From Methanoregulaceae archaeon (GTDB lineage: Archaea; Halobacteriota; Methanomicrobia; Methanomicrobiales; Methanospirillaceae): a stretch of 5,983 nt of DNA. The notes below the pieces were generated by a model, which worked only from the letters and a program-made list of their open reading frames with translations, was not told the origin of the DNA and did not search any database. The stretch is from assembly GCA_028679325.1 (NCBI GenBank), contig JAJRBS010000092.1, positions 1 to 5,983 on the forward strand. The letters run 5' to 3'. Shown in pieces: positions 1 to 4,834 of this stretch. Made by a program: the position numbers and the translations under genes. The first letter of the stretch is position 1. Each line of letters begins with the position of its first letter.

Positions 1-76
1 CAGCGACGGCACTGCGGATTGCCTGGTTCAGCGGGGTATAGTGCATCGACCGGGCATCTATCCGGATCGGGTCCAT
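1..76 (-). CDS. Archaeal glutamate synthase, GXGXG-domain subunit (N-terminal fragment, cut by left edge)
   Basis: Only the first 25 codons are visible; the gene continues beyond the left edge. Translation from the ATG at 76 gives MDPIRIDARSMHYTPLNQAI and then RSAVA. The 'IDAR.MHYTPLN.AIR' start is what I recognise from archaeal stand-alone GXGXG proteins, which correspond to the C-terminal beta-helix domain of bacterial GltB. In the full enzyme that domain is structural and holds the amidotransferase and synthase domains together. The start lies 3 nt after the stop of the synthase-core gene (80-82), and a GGTGGGGG stretch just upstream may act as ribosome binding site, so the gene is almost certainly the third cistron of this operon. 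The same family includes formylmethanofuran dehydrogenase subunit C, but the neighbours favour glutamate synthase. Confidence 0.8.
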   Translation of the reverse strand, partial: MDPIRIDARSMHYTPLNQAIRSAVA

Positions 77-79
77 TGC

Positions 80-1588
80 TCAGGCCCCCACCGGTTTCAC
101 ATCGAGGACCTGCATGATCCCCTCGTCTAACATGTAGCCCCGGAGCCGATCGCGGTTGCCCCGGAGACTCTCGATGCTGTTGATGCCGGCGGCACCCATC
201 AGTTCCGAGAGCTCGAGCGTCCAGGCATGGATGAGGTTGACAACGTTGGCCGATGCCACCGAAGGGTCAAGGCGGGCAACGAGATCAGGGCGCTGGGTGG
301 CTATTCCCCAGGGGCAGAGGCCCCGGTAACATGTGCCACAGACCCTGCATCCCATGGCCACCAGCGCGGCGGTCCCGATATACACGGCATCGGCCCCGAG
401 AGCTATGACCTTGGCAACGTCAGCACTCTCCCGAATCCCCCCGCTTGCGATGAGGGAGACCTCGTTTCGTATGCCCTGGGAGCGGAGTTTTGCATCCACG
501 CTGGCAATGGCGGCCTCGATCGGGATGCCCACGTGGTCGCGGAAGACCCGGGGTGCAGCACCGGTCCCTCCCCGGAACCCATCGATAACCACGGCGTCGG
601 CTGAGGACCGGGCGATACCGGCAGCGATGGCCGCCGAGTTGTGGACCGCGGCGATCTTCACGAACACCGGCTTCTTCCACTCCGTGGCCTCCTTCAGGCT
701 CCGCACCAGCTGTTTCAAGTCCTCGATGCTGTAGATGTCGTGGTGGGGTGCCGGGCTGATAGCGTCGCTTCCCTCAGGGATCATTCGTGTGCAGGAGACG
801 TCGGCACAGACCTTCTCTCCAGGAAGGTGGCCGCCGATCCCCGGTTTTGCGCCCTGCCCTATCTTGATCTCGATGGCTGCACCGCGCTCGAGATAGTTAA
901 TGTCCACGCCGAACCTTCCCGAAGCAACCTGGACAATAATGTGCTCCTGGTAGGGATACAATGACTCGTGTAGGCCTCCCTCTCCGGTTCCCATAAAGGT
1001 CCCGAGCTCGGTCACTGCCCGTGCGAGCGATTTCTGGGCGTTCAGACTGATGGCCCCGTAACTCATGTGGCCGATCATGATGGGTGTCTCGAGCATCAGG
1101 TTCGGCGACAACCGTGTCTCGAGTATCGTTTCTCCATCCTTTTTCGAAAACTCGATTCGCGAGGGTTTCTTCCCGATATAGGTCCGGAGTTCCATCGGCT
1201 CCCGGAGAGGATCGATACTCGGGTTTGTGACCTGGCAGGCATCGAGCACCAGGCGGTCAAAGATGATCGGGTACTCCTGGGCGTTCCCCATCCCGGAGAG
1301 GATGATCCTGCCGGTCCGGGCCTGGTTGTAGATGGATTCCCTGACAACGGGGGTCCAGAGGGGATGACTGCGGTAGTCGACAGGGCGTTCGACGAGGCTG
1401 ATGGCATCGCGGGGGCACATGGCGATACACCGGTGACAGGCAACGCAGACCCGCGAATTGACATGGATACTCCCTCCTTCCTGCCGGAAGACCCCGTAAG
1501 GGCAGTTCTCGATACACCGTCCGCAGAGCATGCACTGCTCATGGTCGACGCCGATCCGGTACCGTAGCGGAACGCTCCCGATGCTCAT
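80..1588 (-). CDS. gltB: Archaeal-type glutamate synthase core subunit (FMN/Fe-S domain with N-terminal 2x[4Fe-4S] ferredoxin domain)
   Basis: This 502-residue protein should make glutamate from 2-oxoglutarate and ammonia, with FMN and Fe-S clusters carrying electrons in the cytoplasm. Residues 19-30 (CMLCGRCIENCP) and 48-59 (CVACHRCIAMCP) are two CX2CX2CX3CP motifs of a bacterial-type ferredoxin domain. From about residue 85 it matches the FMN-binding TIM-barrel of GltB: MSYGAIS (175-181), GTGEGG (200-205), GQGAKPG near 244-250, SPAPHHDIYSIEDL (278-291), GGTGAAP (340-346) and ASGGIR (381-386). C414, C420 and C425 keep the CX5CX4C spacing of the bacterial GltB [3Fe-4S] site, with an extra C417. 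The start ATG overlaps the upstream stop by 4 nt (ATGA), which indicates translational coupling. The amidotransferase and GXGXG domains are separate genes on either side. No NADPH-binding GltD partner is visible, so the electron donor is unknown; a ferredoxin is plausible. Confidence 0.93.
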   Translation of the reverse strand: MSIGSVPLRYRIGVDHEQCMLCGRCIENCPYGVFRQEGGSIHVNSRVCVACHRCIAMCPRDAISLVERPVDYRSHPLWTPVVRESIYNQARTGRIILSGMGNAQEYPIIFDRLVLDACQVTNPSIDPLREPMELRTYIGKKPSRIEFSKKDGETILETRLSPNLMLETPIMIGHMSYGAISLNAQKSLARAVTELGTFMGTGEGGLHESLYPYQEHIIVQVASGRFGVDINYLERGAAIEIKIGQGAKPGIGGHLPGEKVCADVSCTRMIPEGSDAISPAPHHDIYSIEDLKQLVRSLKEATEWKKPVFVKIAAVHNSAAIAAGIARSSADAVVIDGFRGGTGAAPRVFRDHVGIPIEAAIASVDAKLRSQGIRNEVSLIASGGIRESADVAKVIALGADAVYIGTAALVAMGCRVCGTCYRGLCPWGIATQRPDLVARLDPSVASANVVNLIHAWTLELSELMGAAGINSIESLRGNRDRLRGYMLDEGIMQVLDVKPVGA

Positions 1589-2637
1589 CCGACCACCCTG
1601 CCGACCACCGGTTCACCGGCCCGGGGCATGGTGACCTTCCCGACCTCCGGTTCCATGGTCCGGATGGCAGCCTCTTCGCTCGAGATGAAGAGCCGATCTC
1701 CGCACTCCCCGGAGACCAGGGGGCGGAGCTTGATCCGGTCGGTGAAACCGACCATGCTCTCCCGGTTGGCGACCACGATGGCAAAAGGACCGTTCATCAG
1801 GGCCGGTCCGTAGGCGAGTCGTATGGCCCGGTTTATTACAGCCTGTTTCTCGGGCATCTGGTCAATCTCATCCCAGAACGGGGGGGCCAGGGCATGAACG
1901 GCTGTCTCCATGGATAACCCGTGCCTCCTGACCAGAAGATCGAAGAGGTAGGCCACCACTTCCGTATCGGTGAACATGGAGCAGCGGTACCCATAGCTCT
2001 CGATATAGCGCCGGTTTGTGCCATACGAGGTGATCTCCCCGTTATGGACAACGCTCCAGTTCAAGAGGTTGAAGGGATGGGCCCCTCCCCACCACCCCGG
2101 AGTGTTGGTAGGGTAGCGATTATGGCCAAGCCAGAGATAACCCGTGTAGTCCTGGATCCGGTAAAAGTCTGCCACGTCTTCCGGCCATCCTGAGGCTTTG
2201 AAGACCGCCAGGTCCTTTCCGGAGGCATAGATCAGAGCGCCCGGTATACTGGAATTGACCTTCATGACCAGGTGGGTCACCACGTCGTCTTCCGGTGTCG
2301 TGCTGCGGGGCATGAGGTGCGGATCGGGCCTGAAGAAGAATCGCCAGGGGATATGCATCTTCCGGATATTTGCCTGCTCGTAGGTCGGCACTGCTTCCTG
2401 GTGCTCGATGGTCCCCCACTTTGACAGTTCTTCCTCTACAACGGGTTTCGTCTCGTGCAGGTTGTCGAAGAAGACGTGAATGGCATAGTAGTCCTTGAGA
2501 TCAGGAAAAGCCCCATAAACCGCGTACCCGGCCCCCTCACCGCTTCCTCGCTCGTCCATCTGAGAAAGGGCGGCCCTGATTCCGGCCCCGTTCATCGTCC
2601 GGCGTGAGCGATCAATAACGCCGATAATTCCGCACAT
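1585..2637 (-). CDS. Class II glutamine amidotransferase subunit of archaeal glutamate synthase (GltB N-terminal domain equivalent)
   Basis: This 350-residue protein should hydrolyse glutamine and pass ammonia to the synthase core encoded next. It begins MCGIIGVID, so removing the initiator Met would expose Cys2 as the N-terminal nucleophile of the Ntn-hydrolase fold. Other family hallmarks are RGSGEGAG (31-38), GHNRYPTNTP (171-180, with a substrate-binding type Arg174), HPFN (187-190), HNGEI (198-202), FTDTE (222-226) and NGPFAI (282-287). Asparagine synthetase and PurF also carry this fold, but no synthetase or phosphoribosyl domain follows, and the operon position fits archaeal split GltS. 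The start at 2637 is fixed by the need for Cys at position 2. The ribosome binding site is weak (GGGAT, about 5 nt upstream). It is the first gene of the leftward operon and is divergent from glnA, 96 bp away. Confidence 0.92.
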   Translation of the reverse strand: MCGIIGVIDRSRRTMNGAGIRAALSQMDERGSGEGAGYAVYGAFPDLKDYYAIHVFFDNLHETKPVVEEELSKWGTIEHQEAVPTYEQANIRKMHIPWRFFFRPDPHLMPRSTTPEDDVVTHLVMKVNSSIPGALIYASGKDLAVFKASGWPEDVADFYRIQDYTGYLWLGHNRYPTNTPGWWGGAHPFNLLNWSVVHNGEITSYGTNRRYIESYGYRCSMFTDTEVVAYLFDLLVRRHGLSMETAVHALAPPFWDEIDQMPEKQAVINRAIRLAYGPALMNGPFAIVVANRESMVGFTDRIKLRPLVSGECGDRLFISSEEAAIRTMEPEVGKVTMPRAGEPVVGRVVG

Positions 2638-2700
2638 GATTATCCCAAAAGACTGATTGCAATGCTCCGGTCTGTAACTCTAGTGTATGATTCAACAAGA

Positions 2701-2710
2701 TATAAATATA
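2701..2710. promoter_or_regulatory. TATA box shared by divergent glnA and gltB promoters
   Basis: TATAAATATA is the only strong archaeal TATA element in the 96 bp between the two divergent genes. It is close to symmetric (TATATTTATA on the other strand), so TBP could bind in either orientation. On the plus strand it follows a purine-rich ACAAGA that could serve as BRE, which favours glnA. A start site about 25-28 bp downstream would be near 2730, almost at the glnA ATG (2734), so the glnA mRNA would be leaderless or nearly so. Used leftward, the same element would give a start near 2678 and a leader of about 40 nt for the glutamate synthase operon. The box is seen in the sequence; its use in both directions is inference. 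Confidence 0.6.
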
Positions 2711-2717
2711 ATTGGGT

Positions 2718-2731
2718 AGAAGCTATGTTCC
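2718..2731. promoter_or_regulatory. Candidate NrpR-type operator at glnA (AGAA-N6-TTCC, one mismatch)
   Basis: AGAA-GCTATG-TTCC matches 7 of the 8 fixed positions of the GGAA-N6-TTCC operator known for the nitrogen repressor NrpR in methanogens. It begins 7 bp after the TATA box and would cover the predicted transcription start, a position suited to blocking RNA polymerase. An overlapping small dyad, TAG-AAG-CTA (2717-2725), is also present. It is weaker than the exact match upstream of amt, so it should be treated as a candidate. Nothing in this window shows whether the organism encodes NrpR. Confidence 0.4.
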
Positions 2732-2733
2732 AT

Positions 2734-4062
2734 ATGAGCAAAGACATCGTAGGGGAGATGCTGGACCGGATCGACGCTGATCTTGTCAAATTCCTGCGTC
2801 TCCAGTTCACTGATATCCAGGGGCAGCCCAAGAATGTCGCCATGCCCGTCGAACAGGCCGAGAAAGCGTTGACTGAGGGTATATGGTTCGATGGATCATC
2901 TATTGAAGGTTTTGCCAGGATCGAAGAGTCGGACATGCTCCTCAAGCCCGACCCTGCCACTTACACCATCCTTCCCTGGAGGCCTGTCGACACCCGTGTC
3001 GCACGGTTTATCTGCGATGTCTATACCTACGGAAACAAGCCTTTTGAAGGCGATCCCCGGTATGTCCTGAAGAGGACTCTTGCCGAAGCAAAGAAGATGG
3101 GGTTCACCTTTTCCACAGGTCCCGAACTCGAGTTCTTCCTCTTCAAGATGTGCAACGGGAGACCATCGATAGAATTCCAGGACTATGGCGGGTATTTCGA
3201 CCTTGCACCGACCGATCTGGCAGAAGATGTCCGGCGGGACATTGTCATTGCCCTGACCCAGATGGGATTCGAGATCGAGGCCTCCCACCACGAGGTCGCC
3301 GAGAGCCAGCACGAGATCGACTTCAAGTACAGCGATGCTCTTGATACCGCCGACAAGGTGATCACCTTCAAGTTTGCGACCAAGTCGCTTGCGCTCCAGA
3401 AGAACCTGCATGCGACCTTCATGGCAAAACCGATTGCTGGAATAAACGGCAGTGGAATGCACACCCATGGATCCCTTGCCAAAAACGGCAAGAATGCGTT
3501 CTATGATCCCGATGGCCCGAGGCAGCTCTCGAAGATCGCTTACTACTATATCGGCGGCCTTCTGAAGCATGCAAAGGCCATCACCGGAATCGCCAACCCA
3601 ACGATCAACTCCTACAAGAGACTGGTCCCCGGTTTCGAAGCACCCGTCTACATCTCATGGAGTGCCGCCAACCGTTCGGCTCTCGTCAGGGTGCCAGCTG
3701 CCCGTGGCAACAGTACCCGGGCTGAGTTCAGGAGTCCTGACCCCATGTGCAACCCGTACCTCACCTTCGCCGCCATGCTCGCGGCAGGTCTTGACGGGAT
3801 CAAGAACAAGATCGAGCCCCCGGAGAGCACAGATACCAACATCTACCACCTCTCCGAAGCGGAAAGAAAGAAGATGGGAATCGAGACCCTGCCGGGAAGC
3901 CTCATCGAAGCCAACACCGAACTGAACAAAAACCCGGTCATCAGCAAGGCAATGGGTGCCCATGTTATGGAAGGCCTGAACTCTGTCGCCAGGCTCGAAT
4001 CCGATGCCTATCGCCTGGCTGTCCATCCCTGGGAGCTCGACCGGTACCTGGCAACCTACTAA
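2734..4062 (+). CDS. glnA: Glutamine synthetase, type I (alpha subtype, archaeal)
   Basis: It catalyses ATP-dependent synthesis of glutamine from glutamate and ammonium in the cytoplasm, probably as a dodecamer as in other GS-I. From the chosen start it has 442 residues, normal for the short GSI-alpha class. Visible motifs are FDGSSIEGF (52-60), GPELEFF (129-135, metal-ligand glutamates), HHEVAESQHEIDF (185-197), the ATP signature KPIAGINGSGMHTH (232-245), the glutamate flap NPTINSYKRLVPGFEAP (288-304) and EFRSPDP (331-337). Arg62 in EGFARIEESDM falls where the feedback-inhibition arginine of Bacillus GSI-alpha lies. The long insertion of GSI-beta enzymes appears absent, so adenylylation control is unlikely. 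An upstream ATG at 2662 is in frame but would place the TATA box inside the gene; 2725 is another in-frame ATG. MSKDIVGEML is the family-like N-terminus, hence 2734. PII and possibly small proteins may modulate it. Confidence 0.96.
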   Translation: MSKDIVGEMLDRIDADLVKFLRLQFTDIQGQPKNVAMPVEQAEKALTEGIWFDGSSIEGFARIEESDMLLKPDPATYTILPWRPVDTRVARFICDVYTYGNKPFEGDPRYVLKRTLAEAKKMGFTFSTGPELEFFLFKMCNGRPSIEFQDYGGYFDLAPTDLAEDVRRDIVIALTQMGFEIEASHHEVAESQHEIDFKYSDALDTADKVITFKFATKSLALQKNLHATFMAKPIAGINGSGMHTHGSLAKNGKNAFYDPDGPRQLSKIAYYYIGGLLKHAKAITGIANPTINSYKRLVPGFEAPVYISWSAANRSALVRVPAARGNSTRAEFRSPDPMCNPYLTFAAMLAAGLDGIKNKIEPPESTDTNIYHLSEAERKKMGIETLPGSLIEANTELNKNPVISKAMGAHVMEGLNSVARLESDAYRLAVHPWELDRYLATY

Positions 4063-4063
4063 A

Positions 4064-4077
4064 TTTTTTTTTATTTT
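4064..4077 (+). terminator. Oligo-T terminator after glnA
   Basis: Nine consecutive T (4064-4072), then A and four more T, begin 2 nt after the glnA TAA. Hairpin-free oligo-T runs are the usual intrinsic terminators in Archaea. It sits directly before a new TATA-like element, so glnK is probably transcribed mainly from its own promoter, with read-through from glnA possible. Confidence 0.75.
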
Positions 4078-4081
4078 AAAC

Positions 4082-4118
4082 AGTAAAATATATCATCTCA
4101 TGCTGGCAACTTCCTTCC
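4082..4118 (+). promoter_or_regulatory. Predicted glnK promoter with partial NrpR-type operator
   Basis: A TATA-like AAAATATAT (4085-4093) lies between the glnA terminator and the glnK leader. Twelve bases further is GCAACTTCCTTC (4106-4117), an exact copy of a 12-mer in the amt promoter (4805-4816). The block also starts with the same AGTAAAA at the same 24-base distance from the 12-mer in both places. At amt the 12-mer forms the right part of GGAA-N6-TTCC; here the left half-site at the same spacing reads TGCT, while a 4-base shift gives GGCA-N6-TTCC with one mismatch. I infer a nitrogen-regulated promoter with a degraded or variant operator. A start near 4115-4118 would leave a leader of about 185-190 nt before glnK. 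Confidence 0.55.
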
Positions 4119-4304
4119 AGTTATGACCTCGGAGATGTGTTTTGATAAAGAGAGAGAACCTGCCGATGCCCCCACATCTCCGTCCCGGAAACAGCCTGAT
4201 ACGAAGCGTACCCTTATGTGGCTCCCTATCCGGAGTGCAGGAATGGAAAATGATCCCCTCGGGATGGATGGGGAATCCCAACTTGATGAAGGGACCCGGA
4301 AAAT
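4119..4304 (+). other. Long, probably structured leader of glnK (possible 61-codon upstream ORF)
   Basis: These 186 bases hold no recognisable gene but are rich in inverted repeats. CGGAGATGTG (4130-4139) and CACATCTCCG (4173-4182) form a perfect 10-bp stem with a 33-nt loop. Shorter ones are GCTCC/GGAGT (4221-4225 with 4232-4236, one G-U pair) and ATCCC-CTC-GGGAT (4253-4265); the GGGAT of the latter can instead pair with ATCCC at 4275-4279. An ORF starting at 4123 runs 61 codons and its TGA (4306-4308) overlaps the glnK ATG in an ATGA. Its peptide is charged and hydrophilic with no family I recognise. About half of its codons end in G or C by hand count, well below the neighbouring genes, so a non-coding structured leader seems more likely than a protein. 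Confidence 0.4.
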
Positions 4305-4634
4305 ATGAAACTCATCAAGGCCATCATCCGTGAAGAGCGCGTTCCCTTCGTGCAGAAAGCCCTTGCGGTCCATGGGATCTTCGGCATGACAGTCTACCCG
4401 GTCCAGGGCAGAGGGGATCAGGGCGGGATCCATCTCCAATACAGGAAGGGAATTCTCAACATAGACCTGCTCCCGAAGATTGCAATGGAGATTGCGATAC
4501 GGGAAGACCTGGAGGATCTGGTAGTCACCACAATTCTCGATGCTGCCAGAACGGGAAAGCCCGGGGACGGGAAGATTTTTGTGCTCCCGATCAAAGGATC
4601 CCACCGGGTACGAACCGGCGAGGTGGAGGCCTGA
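4305..4634 (+). CDS. glnK: PII nitrogen regulatory protein, GlnK type
   Basis: This 109-residue PII protein should form a trimer that reads ATP/ADP and 2-oxoglutarate and controls targets, chiefly the neighbouring ammonium transporter. Visible features are the N-terminal MKLIKAIIR strand, the GRGDQGG stretch with Gln39, the T-loop YRKGILNIDLLPK (46-58), the B-loop TGKPGDGKIFV and the C-terminal RVRTGE. Tyr46 and Arg47 are kept, the latter being the residue E. coli GlnK inserts into AmtB. The tyrosine uridylylated in enteric PII (Tyr51) is Leu here, so that modification cannot occur at that site. Linkage to amt argues for GlnK rather than the nif-linked NifI proteins. The start is set by family alignment; the ribosome binding site is poor (GGA about 5 nt upstream), which may mean dependence on the leader or on coupling to an upstream ORF. 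Confidence 0.93.
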   Translation: MKLIKAIIREERVPFVQKALAVHGIFGMTVYPVQGRGDQGGIHLQYRKGILNIDLLPKIAMEIAIREDLEDLVVTTILDAARTGKPGDGKIFVLPIKGSHRVRTGEVEA

Positions 4635-4675
4635 TATGTAAAATGATGTCGGTCCTCCCGAACCAATTTCTCTCC

Positions 4676-4692
4676 GCACAGTAGTACTGTGC
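4676..4692. repeat. Perfect 17-bp dyad after glnK
   Basis: GCACAGTAGTACTGTGC has 8-bp arms around a central G at 4684. As RNA it would fold into a 7-bp stem with a 3-nt AGT loop. It begins 42 nt after the glnK stop and could be part of the 3' UTR, the first stem of a small RNA, or a protein-binding site. The sequence alone does not decide between these. Confidence 0.6.
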
Positions 4693-4702
4693 ATGCTCTG
4701 GT

Positions 4703-4768
4703 GACCAGGGGAAGATCCTGTATCCCCTGGTCCTTTCTCAGGAAATTTTTGAGAACATTTTGTTTTTA
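4703..4768 (+). terminator. Hairpin and T-run terminator region after glnK
   Basis: GACCAGGGGA (4703-4712) pairs perfectly with TCCCCTGGTC (4723-4732), giving a 10-bp GC-rich stem with a 10-nt loop. A second stem, TTCTCA/TGAGAA (4735-4740 with 4750-4755), follows, and T-runs lie at 4746-4750, 4758-4761 and 4763-4767. Oligo-T alone can terminate archaeal transcription; the stems may protect the 3' end of the glnK mRNA. The element separates glnK from the independent amt promoter. Confidence 0.65.
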
Positions 4769-4788
4769 CCAATTGATTATAGTAAAAA

Positions 4789-4795
4789 TTATATA
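4789..4795 (+). promoter_or_regulatory. amt TATA box
   Basis: TTATATA follows an A-rich AGTAAAAA that could include the BRE. A start about 27 bp downstream would be near 4818, giving a leader of roughly 16 nt that just contains the Shine-Dalgarno site at 4822-4826. Its distance to the operator and start codon fits a dedicated amt promoter. Confidence 0.6.
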
Positions 4796-4799
4796 CCAT

Positions 4800-4813
4800 G
4801 GAAAGCAACTTCC
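4800..4813. promoter_or_regulatory. NrpR-type operator at amt (exact GGAA-N6-TTCC)
   Basis: GGAA-AGCAAC-TTCC matches the GGAA-N6-TTCC operator described for NrpR in Methanococcus maripaludis at all 8 fixed positions. It lies 4 bp after the TATA box and ahead of the predicted start site, where a bound repressor would block polymerase recruitment when nitrogen is plentiful. Site identity rests on sequence and position; binding is inferred. Confidence 0.7.
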
Positions 4814-4819
4814 TTCTAT

Positions 4820-4833
4820 ACAGGAGAACCTGT
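4820..4833 (+). promoter_or_regulatory. amt ribosome binding site inside a small hairpin
   Basis: The Shine-Dalgarno AGGAG (4822-4826) is 8 nt before the amt ATG and decides this start. It is embedded in ACAGG-AGAA-CCTGT, a perfect 5-bp stem with a 4-nt loop ending one base before the start codon. Folding would partly hide the ribosome binding site. Confidence 0.6.
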
Positions 4834-4834
4834 C

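Noticed and set aside
227..1567. Several plus-strand open frames opposite the glutamate synthase core gene.
   Set aside because: The minus-strand frame carries the ferredoxin and FMN motifs throughout; the opposite frames have no family signals.
2662..2733. In-frame N-terminal extension of glnA (24 residues from the ATG at 2662).
   Set aside because: It would put the TATA box and operator-like site inside the gene, does not resemble GlnA N-termini, and the family-like start MSKDIVGEML begins at 2734.
2896..3570. A 224-codon open frame antisense to glnA.
   Set aside because: It mirrors codon bias of glnA on the other strand, and the glnA frame contains all the catalytic motifs.
4269..4280. 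Short palindrome TGGG-GAAT-CCCA before glnK.
   Set aside because: Only a 4-bp stem in a G/C-rich tract; not convincing by itself and it competes with the longer pairing noted for the leader.
4142..4333. A second plus-strand ORF of 63 codons in the glnK leader.
   Set aside because: It overlaps the first codons of glnK out of frame and shows no recognisable motif; its start is less well placed relative to the predicted promoter.
4098..4808. A 236-codon open frame on the minus strand across glnK and its flanks.
   Set aside because: It runs antisense to the well-supported glnK and over the leader, hairpins and part of the amt promoter; its translation shows no family features.
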